Part shown: positions 54,791-64,000 of the stretch, piece after piece | Layout: every line of letters starts with the position of its first letter | How positions within the stretch are numbered: position 1 is the stretch's first letter | Made by a program: the position numbers and the translations under genes | The notes under the pieces: model-generated | Told to the model about the DNA's origin: nothing | What the model saw: the letters and a program-made list of their open reading frames with translations, nothing else | The model's database searches: none | NCBI RefSeq assembly: GCF_002338065.1 | Contig: NZ_DDHJ01000011.1 | Coordinates: forward strand, 124,001 to 188,000 | Source: Pseudomonas sp. UBA1879 | GTDB lineage: Bacteria; Pseudomonadota; Gammaproteobacteria; Pseudomonadales; Pseudomonadaceae | Length of the DNA stretch: 64,000 nt | Reading direction: 5' to 3'

Positions 54791-55519
54791 ATGCCGCTCA
54801 TGACGCCGACTCTTCCCCCCTGCTGCCCTACCCTTACCGCTCATTGGCCGCTGCCATTTCCATTGGCCAATGTGGTGTTGGTCAGCACCCCATTCGATCC
54901 GCAAAAACTGGTCGAAGGCGACTTCCAGCGCTGCTTCATCGAACCGCCCGCCAGCATCCAACGCTCGGTTGCCAAGCGTCAGACGGAATTTCTCGCAGGC
55001 CGTCTTTGTGCGCGGGAAGCGATGCATCAGCTCGATGGTCGCCAGCATGTGCCCTTGATTGGCGAAGATCGCGCTCCGATCTGGCCTGATGACTTGTGCG
55101 GCTCGATCACCCACAGCACCGGCTGGGCTGCCGCTATCGTTGCGAACAAACAGCACTGGCGCAGCTTGGGCATGGATGCCGAACAGCTGATGACGTCTGA
55201 ACGCGCCTCAAGACTCGCCGGAGAAATTCTCATCGCTGACGAACTGCAACGCATGGCTGCAGGCCCCGAACACCAGATCGCACTGCACGTCACCCTGACC
55301 TTTTCCCTCAAGGAAGCCTTGTTCAAAGCCCTCTACCCTCTGGTGCTCAAGCGCTTCTACTTCGAAGACGCTGAACTGTTGGACTGGGCGGAACAGGGCA
55401 CGGCCAGATTGCGATTGAAGATCGACCTGTCAGAGGAATGGCACAGCGGGGTTGAGCTGCAGGCACAATTCAGCGTAGAGGGGGGCCAGTTGTTGAGTCT
55501 GGTGGCGATACCTGCCTGA
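54791..55519 (+). CDS. 4'-phosphopantetheinyl transferase PcpS-like
   Basis: Activates carrier proteins of fatty-acid synthesis, siderophore NRPS and polyketide enzymes by adding phosphopantetheine. The 242-residue product has EFLAGRLCAREAM near residue 65, the magnesium/CoA motif CGSITHSTGWAAAIV near residue 105 and the FSLKEALFKALYP motif near residue 178. It is of EntD/Sfp type. In Pseudomonas the homologue PcpS is the only such enzyme and serves primary metabolism as well. The ATG at 54791 gives the family start; a second ATG three codons later is possible. Confidence 0.9.
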   Translation: MPLMTPTLPPCCPTLTAHWPLPFPLANVVLVSTPFDPQKLVEGDFQRCFIEPPASIQRSVAKRQTEFLAGRLCAREAMHQLDGRQHVPLIGEDRAPIWPDDLCGSITHSTGWAAAIVANKQHWRSLGMDAEQLMTSERASRLAGEILIADELQRMAAGPEHQIALHVTLTFSLKEALFKALYPLVLKRFYFEDAELLDWAEQGTARLRLKIDLSEEWHSGVELQAQFSVEGGQLLSLVAIPA

Positions 55520-55583
55520 TCGGGTCTGTACAGAGGTCGCAGAATCAAAAGCAGGTCTGGTTTGGTCTGATTACCTAAATCTG

Positions 55584-56285
55584 TCAGGCGCTATTCGCCG
55601 ACGGGCAGTGCTCACACCGCCCCACCCATTCCACGCGATAACTCAAACAACAGCTGCGCCGCCGCCGAATCAACTTCCCATCGGTCCCTTCTTCATAAGT
55701 GATGGTCTTGAACAGCGGATTGCGCGCCCCGTCGGGCCTGAACCGCTTGTTCAGCAGGCCATGACCGACCTCGGCAGCGAGGCCATCGATCTGCGCCAGT
55801 TGCCGCAAACAGCGTTCCAGATAATCCCCAGCACTGCTCCACAACACCGCCGAGGCGACGCCGCCATAGGCACTCAACCGCTCAATCACCTGTTGCAAAT
55901 TGTTCAGCAGTGGCGCAAATCGTTCGAAGGGGTCTTTCGAATCCGACGCTTGAAACGCCTCGCTCTCAAACCTCACGCCGTCCAGAAAACCCCGCTCATG
56001 CAGGGCAAACGCCAGATCATTCAGCGCCAAAGGCCAGCTCATCCCCTTTACCAGACTCGCCACCACCACGGGCGGGATCAGTTGCATGGCGTAGAACTTG
56101 AACCATTGCGACACCAGCACCGGCAGCTTCTCAGGCATCAGTTCCGGGCCGTACACCTGCATCAGCAGGCGATTGAGCGCTTCGTCCCGCAGCAATTCCG
56201 GCAGCAGGAACACCGGGCGAGCATCGTCTTGTACGCAGGTATTAGCGAATCCCGCATAAGGCCCGCCGAGAATGACCCGATTCAC
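55584..56285 (-). CDS. FhuF-type siderophore ferric-iron reductase
   Basis: A 233-residue protein whose C-terminus has the 2Fe-2S cysteine pattern of FhuF: RRSCCLSYRVEWVGRCEHCP (Cys-Cys, ten residues, Cys, two residues, Cys). FhuF proteins reduce ferric siderophores in the cytoplasm to release iron. The preferred start is the GTG at 56285, which overlaps the kinase stop as GTGA. No siderophore genes are adjacent, though the PcpS-like gene, needed for siderophore NRPS maturation, lies next to it. Confidence 0.85.
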   Translation of the reverse strand: MNRVILGGPYAGFANTCVQDDARPVFLLPELLRDEALNRLLMQVYGPELMPEKLPVLVSQWFKFYAMQLIPPVVVASLVKGMSWPLALNDLAFALHERGFLDGVRFESEAFQASDSKDPFERFAPLLNNLQQVIERLSAYGGVASAVLWSSAGDYLERCLRQLAQIDGLAAEVGHGLLNKRFRPDGARNPLFKTITYEEGTDGKLIRRRRSCCLSYRVEWVGRCEHCPSANSA

Positions 56286-57922
56286 GCATCCCCCTGCTGA
56301 CGAGGCCACGTCAGGCTAAAGCACGCGCCGCCCAACGACTGGCTGCGACCGACCAATGCCCGCCCCCCGTGCCAATGCACGATGCGCCGGACGATGGACA
56401 GCCCCAACCCATGGCCGCCCGACGCCCGCGTGCGGCTGTCGTCGAGGCGCATGAACGGGGTGAAAATTCGATCCCACGCGGTTTCCGGGACACCGGGTCC
56501 ATCGTCTTCAACGTCGATGCGGCAACGCGCCTGACTCAATTGAAAGACGATCCGCACCTCGGATTCAGCGTGCCGCATTGCGTTGCTGACCAGATTTTGC
56601 AACGCGCGATGCAAGTAGCGCGGCTCGGCCTCGACCCACGCTTCGTCGTCTTGCGAGGCGTCCTCGCCGATCAAGCGCTGCGTCCCGCGCATCACACGCA
56701 CATTGGCCCGCAGTGGCGCCAGTTCGGTGATCACCTGATCGATCAGCGCTTGCAGATCGACGCGCTGAAAACTCAAGGTTGGCGCGCCCTGCTCCAGCCG
56801 CGCGTAGGTCAACATCTCGTCCACCAATTTGTCGAGGTCCTGGATGTCGTTGTCCATGCCGATCAGGTACTTGCGCCGCGCCTCAGGGGTGCTGGCATCG
56901 CTGATCATCTCCAGGCCAAACCGCAGGCGTGCCACCGGCGTGCGCAGTTCGTGGGACACCGCGCGTACCAGTTCGCGCTGGATGGTCAGCGAACGCTGCA
57001 AGTGCTCGGCCATGCCATTGAAGGCTGAGGCCAGGCGGCCTACCGAATCGGCACCGGTTTCCGGCACCCGGGTTTCCAGACTGCCTTGGGCGATCTGCGT
57101 GGCCGCCGCTTCCAGTCCGCGCAAACGATGCTCCAATCGACGCACCAGCAAATACACAAACAGCCCGATCAGACACAGCCCCAGAAACGCGATCAGCACC
57201 AACAGCTCGGGCGGATAAGGGTTCAGCTGATACAAAGGGCCAAGCTCCAGCACCCACGGGGTCTTACCGACGCCGGACAGCACCCGGATCGAGTCGCCGC
57301 CCTTGCCCAGCGCCATCACCGTGTCACCTTCCTCGATGCGCCGTCGCTGGTCGTCGTCGACATCGGCCCTCTGCAGCGTGATCAGGTGCATGTCGAAGCC
57401 AAATCCCTTACTCACGCGCAGGGTTTCCAGACGCGCTGGCTGCTCCTCGACAGGGAAACGCACCAACTCGTCGAGCAGTAGAAAAATCGTCGCCCGGGCC
57501 AGTTGCTCGCTGATCTGCTGCACCTCACCGGTCAACAGCAGCGCACTGCCGGGCTTATCGGACGCGCCGGGCTCCACCTCGCGGAACACCCGCGCGGCGT
57601 GGGGGCCGGTCTGTTCGACCAGCACCTGGCCGTGGCTCAGCCGGTTGCGCGCCCCGCTGTCCAGATGCGCCTGTTCAGCCGTTTCCAGTTCAAGGGGGAT
57701 GCCCAGCAACCGCTCCCAGACCGCCAGGGCGCGAATACGCTCGATGCTGTCCATTGCCTTGAGGTTGTCGGCCATCAGGCTGAACGTGCCATGGGCCAGT
57801 TGTTCGCGGTACTGCTCACCCCGGACGCTGTTGGCCACATGCAGCGTCAACACGCCCAGCAGCGCCACCAGCACCAGAACGCCGAGCATCCCGCCGTAAA
57901 TGCGCAGGAAAATCGAATTCAT
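56282..57922 (-). CDS. Two-component sensor histidine kinase (RstB-like)
   Basis: A 546-residue membrane kinase. Spans near residues 8-28 and 275-297 bound a large periplasmic domain; HAMP (RRLEHRLRGLEAAATQIA) and HisKA with ELVRAVSHELRTPVARL follow. The ATPase boxes are NLVSNAMRHAE, EDDGPGVPE and GGHGLGLSIV. The ATG at 57922 overlaps the regulator stop (ATGA). Its own stop overlaps fhuF, so regulator, kinase and fhuF form one unit. The signal is unknown. Confidence 0.9.
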   Translation of the reverse strand: MNSIFLRIYGGMLGVLVLVALLGVLTLHVANSVRGEQYREQLAHGTFSLMADNLKAMDSIERIRALAVWERLLGIPLELETAEQAHLDSGARNRLSHGQVLVEQTGPHAARVFREVEPGASDKPGSALLLTGEVQQISEQLARATIFLLLDELVRFPVEEQPARLETLRVSKGFGFDMHLITLQRADVDDDQRRRIEEGDTVMALGKGGDSIRVLSGVGKTPWVLELGPLYQLNPYPPELLVLIAFLGLCLIGLFVYLLVRRLEHRLRGLEAAATQIAQGSLETRVPETGADSVGRLASAFNGMAEHLQRSLTIQRELVRAVSHELRTPVARLRFGLEMISDASTPEARRKYLIGMDNDIQDLDKLVDEMLTYARLEQGAPTLSFQRVDLQALIDQVITELAPLRANVRVMRGTQRLIGEDASQDDEAWVEAEPRYLHRALQNLVSNAMRHAESEVRIVFQLSQARCRIDVEDDGPGVPETAWDRIFTPFMRLDDSRTRASGGHGLGLSIVRRIVHWHGGRALVGRSQSLGGACFSLTWPRQQGDA

Positions 57923-58659
57923 CGCTCGACCCGGCCAGAGATGCTCATCTCTTTCGCCGCTTCCGGCACGAACAGGTAGCCCTTGTTGCGCACGGTTTTG
58001 ATCAGGCGCGGATGAATGGGGTCGTCGCCGATTCGAGGGCGAATTTTCGAAATGCGCACATCGATGGAGCGGTCCTGCCCGTCGTAGCCAACGCCGCGCA
58101 GGGCGGTGAAGATCTTCTCGCGGGACAGGATGCGCCCGGCATGGCTCACCAACAGCCACAGAAGATCGAACTCAGCGCTGGTCAATTCGATGCTCACTTC
58201 ATGGAGCCAGGCTTCGCGCAGGGCGTTGTCCACGACCAAAGGGCCGAACACGCGACGCCGGGGTACTTGCGTAGAGGCGTCTGTCGTGTCGCTGCGCCTC
58301 AACAGCGCGTGAATACGCGCGAGCAACACCCGGGGATGCACCGGTTTACAGACGAAATCGTCAGCCCCCATGTCCAGCCCCGCCACCTGATCACTGTCGT
58401 CGGTGCGCGCGGTCAGCATCAGGATCGGCCCATGATAGTCGGCGCGCGCGTTGCGACAGATGCTCAGGCCGTCTTCGCCAGGCAGCATCAGGTCAAGAAT
58501 CACCAGGTCCGGCTGCTCTTCGACAATGCGCCTCGCCGCCCGCGTGCCGTCACTCTCGACGGCCACCTGCAAGCCATGACGCTCAAGGTAGTCGCGGGTC
58601 AGCTCTGCCAGCCGACGGTCATCCTCGACGATCAGCACCTGCCAGGGTTCTTGCTGCAC
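57919..58659 (-). CDS. OmpR-family response regulator (RstA-like)
   Basis: A 246-residue regulator. The receiver has EDD near residue 14, phospho-Asp in LVILDLMLPGEDG near residue 56 and Lys in FVCKPVHP near residue 107. The OmpR winged helix includes LTSAEFDLLWLLVSH and KTVRNKGYLFVPEA. The GTG at 58659, preceded by AGGAG, gives the normal length; the open frame upstream is not domain-like. It lies divergent from nrdA across 760 bp. Confidence 0.9.
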   Translation of the reverse strand: MQQEPWQVLIVEDDRRLAELTRDYLERHGLQVAVESDGTRAARRIVEEQPDLVILDLMLPGEDGLSICRNARADYHGPILMLTARTDDSDQVAGLDMGADDFVCKPVHPRVLLARIHALLRRSDTTDASTQVPRRRVFGPLVVDNALREAWLHEVSIELTSAEFDLLWLLVSHAGRILSREKIFTALRGVGYDGQDRSIDVRISKIRPRIGDDPIHPRLIKTVRNKGYLFVPEAAKEMSISGRVER

Positions 58660-58972
58660 GCTCCATGTCTCCTGGTTTCTTATTATTAATAGACGGCTGG
58701 CGCGATCCGCCTGGCAAGACAACTTCCACGGCCTGCGGCCAGCATCAACAGCAGCCCCTGAATCAACGGGCCAGGGATTCTACCCCTCGCCCAACATGAC
58801 ACGCGACATGCAAAACCGACCTCAGCACGACCCTGTCCACCCCGACGTGTCTGACAGAATTTGCACCTGCGCACAACTCGAAAATTCTTTTTACCGGTGA
58901 AAAATGGCTCGTCCCAGTGACGACGCGGCCTACGCGGGATTTCCCCATATCCCACACAAATTACACACAGCT
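58660..58972. other. Non-coding part of the regulator-nrdA gap
   Basis: I see no gene here. The stretch near the regulator start would carry its promoter. The sequence becomes AT-richer toward the DnaA box and nrdA promoter at 58973-59020. Confidence 0.5.
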
Positions 58973-59020
58973 TTATCCACAGCTCATACGTTGCAATTGG
59001 TGTCCGAAACGCATTATCTT
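58973..59020 (+). promoter_or_regulatory. nrdA promoter with perfect DnaA box
   Basis: TTATCCACA at 58973-58981 is an exact DnaA consensus box. Nine bases further lies TTGCAA (58991-58996) and, 18 bases on, TATCTT (59015-59020), a reasonable sigma-70 minus-35/minus-10 pair. In E. coli the nrdAB promoter is bound by DnaA; here the box lies immediately upstream of minus-35. I did not find clear NrdR boxes. Confidence 0.6.
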
Positions 59021-59038
59021 GTACCCCGTCGCTGATCG

Positions 59039-59109
59039 AGACCCTACATGTAGGGTTTCACTGAAAAAACCAAACACAAGTGACCGAGAAATTTCAAGCT
59101 TTTTTCTCG
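59039..59109 (+). promoter_or_regulatory. Structured nrdA leader: 16-bp palindrome and a second hairpin
   Basis: ACCCTACATGTAGGGT at 59041-59056 is a perfect palindrome; GA before and TC after extend it with one mismatch. A second inverted repeat, CGAGAAA at 59085-59091 with TTTCTCG ending at 59109, follows. Both lie in the predicted 5' untranslated region, about 400 bases long before nrdA. They could be an operator or RNA structure. The rest of the leader to 59421 shows no gene. Confidence 0.5.
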
Positions 59110-59421
59110 CGCCCAAGGGGCTGAGTTATCCCCCGTTTCACCGCCTGACCGCTCACGCGAATGGCAGACAATCCGGCTTCATGATCTGCGCGTTACGGTA
59201 CAAGTGCTGCAACATTAAACCAGCATTCTGCTTCAGATTTTTCCGGGTGACGCGCCGCAGAGCCGCACCCTTTTCGGACTTCAAAGCCAGGGTCGGCGCT
59301 TCTTCAGCCTTCCCCTTCGTTATGAAGTCTTTGGGTCGACGTTGGTCGGTCAACGGCTTCAAGACGGAACGGTGGGCATGTGATTCATGCCCAATAAACA
59401 TTAGAGAACGTGGAGACACCC

Positions 59422-62337
<2,916 letters not shown>

Positions 62338-62341
62338 GCTA

Positions 62342-62371
62342 ACTAATAGCCCCCCAAGGGGGGCCTATTAG
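62342..62371 (+). terminator. Hairpin after nrdA
   Basis: CTAATAG-CCCCCC and GGGGGG-CCTATTAG form a nearly perfect stem with an AA loop immediately after the nrdA stop. It lacks a T-tract, so it may act as a terminator or as an mRNA-stabilising end. Confidence 0.7.
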
Positions 62372-62736
62372 AAAATCACGAAAATTATCACTGTGCGTGC
62401 TGCAGCACGAAGGTGAAAAAGGAGAGGTATAGGCAGGCGAAAGCGGCGTTAAAGCAGAAAGCCGCTGTGTCAGGTTATGGAAAACAAAGAAGGAGTACGA
62501 AGCGATCTGCAATACGAGGATAAATCTAAAAGATTAGCCTCCGAAGCTTAACAGAGCGATAAAACTCGCGGGCAATTGCGCAAAGTTGTGGAGACCTACC
62601 GCAATACCCGCGCCACTAAAACCATGTCAAAGCGTCTGAGGGGAGTGCATTGAGCCAAATACTGACGATATCGTCAATGACTCTCTGCCGGATGGTCCCC
62701 GTAAGACATGAAATTTTTCCTTACGGAGATCCGATC
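62372..62736 (+). pseudogene. AT-rich stretch with a small frame interrupted by a stop
   Basis: No intact gene is evident. One frame starts ATG at 62477, reads 24 codons (beginning MENKEGVRSDLQYEDKSK), meets TAA at 62549 and continues in the same frame for 33 more codons (ending TMSKRLRGVH) to TGA at 62651-62653. Both parts are basic and coding-like, but with no known family. It may be a decayed small gene or chance. Base composition is clearly lower in G+C than in nrdA. Confidence 0.3.
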
Positions 62737-62985
62737 ATGAGCATTAATACAAAAGCTTCATCCCACGAAGTTGCGCAATTGGCTTCCGAGACTTTACGGA
62801 ACCCTAGCGCCTCTGCAATTTCCAAGACGCTCGCAGCGTCAGTACTTTCCCAAACCCATTCGGCGAAACAGACGGGCGCGGAAATGGAACATATCGCCGG
62901 GAAAGTATTGCAGAGCGACAAATACAGCGAAACCAGCAAGACCCTTGCCGGCTCGCTAGTGTCTCAGTCCAACAAAGATCGCTGA
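62737..62985 (+). CDS. Small protein with two internal 24-residue repeats, unknown function
   Basis: An 82-residue Ser/Ala/Lys-rich, probably helical protein, not recognised. Residues 16-39 and 54-77 align at an offset of 38 and share Ala, Leu, Ser, then SKTLA, Ser, Ser-Gln at equivalent places, so it consists of two copies of one motif. No signal peptide or membrane span is seen. CGGAGATCC precedes the ATG at 62737, and the next gene starts eight bases after its stop, implying a two-gene operon. Composition is AT-rich relative to the core genome, suggesting acquisition. Confidence 0.65.
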   Translation: MSINTKASSHEVAQLASETLRNPSASAISKTLAASVLSQTHSAKQTGAEMEHIAGKVLQSDKYSETSKTLAGSLVSQSNKDR

Positions 62986-62993
62986 GGTGGACC

Positions 62994-63263
62994 ATGAGAA
63001 TTAATATGGCTCACGTCAGAGAACGTGCATCGGGCGGCGGATGGATCAATTTCGCGGTTTTCGATGCGCGGTCCACAAACGGAAGCAACGATGCCCTTTT
63101 GGCGCAACTCACCTACTCCGCAAGGAATTCGGGCTTGAAGGTTGACCAAGCGGCTTTGGCTTACAGGTCTGGCGGTAGGATTCAGTTTTACGGCGCCAAG
63201 CATCTTGTAGACTATCTCGCGAGGATGGGTCTTCCACGGTGGACTCATACCATTGATGCTTAA
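62994..63263 (+). CDS. Hypothetical 89-residue protein, second gene of the small operon
   Basis: Not recognised. The product reads as a compact alpha/beta domain. An N-terminal strand-like part (HVRERASGGGWINFAVFDA) precedes a helix (SNDALLAQLTYSARNSGL) and a Tyr/Gly-rich segment (LAYRSGGRIQFYGAKHLVDYLARMGL), ending at a Thr-His pair. GAGGTGGACC precedes the ATG at 62994; a second ATG four codons later is possible. Tight linkage to the repeat protein at 62737 suggests they act together, as in toxin-antitoxin or immunity pairs, but this is only an inference from arrangement. Confidence 0.6.
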   Translation: MRINMAHVRERASGGGWINFAVFDARSTNGSNDALLAQLTYSARNSGLKVDQAALAYRSGGRIQFYGAKHLVDYLARMGLPRWTHTIDA

Positions 63264-63330
63264 ACTTTAAGGACGAGGAGCCCAGAATCATGGGCTCCAC
63301 AACTTACCTCACATGGATTATTTATGACGG

Positions 63331-63615
63331 ATGAACCGTGCTGCGAGCATTTCGGATCATCTATCGTTTTCCTACTTCAGATACTCCACCGCTTGCCAAG
63401 CTAGGAGTACGCCTCATACCAGCTGCCTCGCTAAATTCCAAAAAACCTATTGCGTCAGAGCGCGCCGCTCCGACTACGCTGCCAGTCTTCGTATGGAAGG
63501 CTTCGATACCTCGACCGCCGAGTCCAAACGCCGTCTGCCCTCCCGAGAAGAGCTGCTCAACAGCTACCGCAAAAAAAACAGGCCTAATGGTCGACAGATA
63601 CGGCGTCGGACATGA
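63331..63615 (+). CDS. YhfG-like antitoxin next to Fic, probably degraded
   Basis: The C-terminal half (ARRSDYAASLRMEGFDTSTAE, then RLPSREELLNSYRKK) resembles the YhfG/VbhA-type antitoxins encoded just before fic genes. The LRMEGF region would be the inhibitory helix. The N-terminal 44 residues from the ATG at 63331 do not look family-like, and no closer ATG exists. An A8 run at 63571-63578 lies where the reading frame should end. With two fewer A the frame would stop at TAA overlapping the fic ATG; as written it runs 29 bases into fic. Confidence 0.55.
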   Translation: MNRAASISDHLSFSYFRYSTACQARSTPHTSCLAKFQKTYCVRARRSDYAASLRMEGFDTSTAESKRRLPSREELLNSYRKKNRPNGRQIRRRT

Positions 63616-64000
63616 CCTTTACTGCTCGCGTGGCAGCACCGTGCTGCGCAACCGTTTCGACCTGACCGAAGCGAAAATCCTAGAGCAAGCCGAGCACGAC
63701 CTATCCGAAGTCGCCGCTGAAGCCATCTACTTCCCCCCTCCCCTAGACGACCGGCGGTACCTGCAAGCCTTCCACTACAAGCTGTTCGCCGATCTCTACG
63801 ATTGGGCGGACGAGTTGCGCACCGTCGACATTTTCGAAGACCAGACCCACTTCCGCGTCACTCACCGCATTGAGCCCATGGCCAACAAGCTGTTCAAGGT
63901 ATTGGCCGACGCAAACTGCCCTTCAGGAGCTGGAACGGGGGCGATTGATTGCGGCGAGTGCGGGGCTGTTTGGCGATCTGAACGTGATTCATCCGTTTCG
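63587..64000 (+). pseudogene. Fic-family AMP-transferase gene with a frameshift, cut by the window edge
   Basis: From the ATG at 63587, about 110 codons match the Fic N-terminus (MVDRYGVGHDLYCSRG, YKLFADLYDWADELR near residue 66, MANKLFKVLADAN). The following LQELERGRLIAASAGLFGD and the catalytic FIC-motif start NVIHPF are in a different frame, +1 relative to it. The frames join if one C is removed from the CCC run at 63919-63921 (giving AAN-CLQELE). So the gene carries a one-base insertion before the active site. Without correction no Fic motif is made. The window ends within HPFR, so the rest cannot be judged. A sequencing error is the main alternative. Confidence 0.8.

Overview
The window is a piece of a GC-rich Pseudomonas chromosome, most likely from the P. 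fluorescens complex. The evidence is the gene order ldhA-gacS-response regulator/sensor kinase-cysM-rlmD-relA-mazG, the hda/purMN neighbourhood, a double-ATP-cone nrdA, a complete hydroxyproline (lhp) cluster and more than a dozen REP/REPIN palindromes. No rRNA, tRNA, CRISPR array or complete prophage was recognised.

Region by region. (1) 1-4835, minus strand: a late cobalamin operon (cobO, cobB, bluB, cbiB/cobD, cobC cut by the window edge) behind a cobalamin riboswitch. (2) 5005-10347, minus: two NlpC/P60 lipoproteins, a Sir2 deacylase, hda, an AI-2E family transporter and a DUF2066 protein. (3) 10661-16743, plus: purM-purN, a DUF3108 protein, a membrane-anchored RoxA-like di-haem protein overlapping a membrane-anchored catalase-fold protein, and a small conserved ORF. 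(4) 16796-25249, minus: DUF2058, mazG, relA, rlmD, cysM and a PirR/PirS-like two-component pair with no pirA beside it. (5) 25488-34070, plus: gacS, ldhA, a small Cys-rich protein, a META lipoprotein, a tandemly triplicated 324-bp intergenic segment, a thioredoxin-like lipoprotein (minus), arsC, wrbA, DUF2069 and a Tag-like glycosylase. (6) 34120-47317, plus: hydroxyproline catabolism and transport. It holds a GntR regulator, the 4-hydroxyproline epimerase, a three-subunit D-hydroxyproline dehydrogenase, an AraC regulator, an ABC importer, a fused AcnX-type cis-3-hydroxyproline dehydratase, a second proline-racemase-superfamily enzyme and the pyrroline-4-hydroxy-2-carboxylate deaminase. A CGTATAC-type palindrome precedes three of its transcription units. 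(7) 47494-58659: ttcA, sprT, dctA with a textbook sigma-54 promoter, phoPQ, a dienelactone hydrolase, a PcpS-type phosphopantetheinyl transferase, fhuF and another two-component pair. (8) 58973-62371: nrdA with a DnaA box and structured leader. (9) 62380-64000: an AT-rich accessory segment where nrdB would be expected, with two small unknown genes and a Fic toxin/YhfG-like antitoxin locus whose Fic frame is broken by one extra base.

How it works together. The lhp genes would take trans-4-hydroxy-L-proline through the epimerase, dehydrogenase and deaminase to alpha-ketoglutarate semialdehyde. The final semialdehyde dehydrogenase and the pyrroline-2-carboxylate reductase needed for the 3-hydroxyproline branches are not in the window. 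The least explained elements are the triplicated segment, the RoxA-like/catalase-like pair, the shared palindrome and the two-gene small-protein operon next to the decayed Fic locus.
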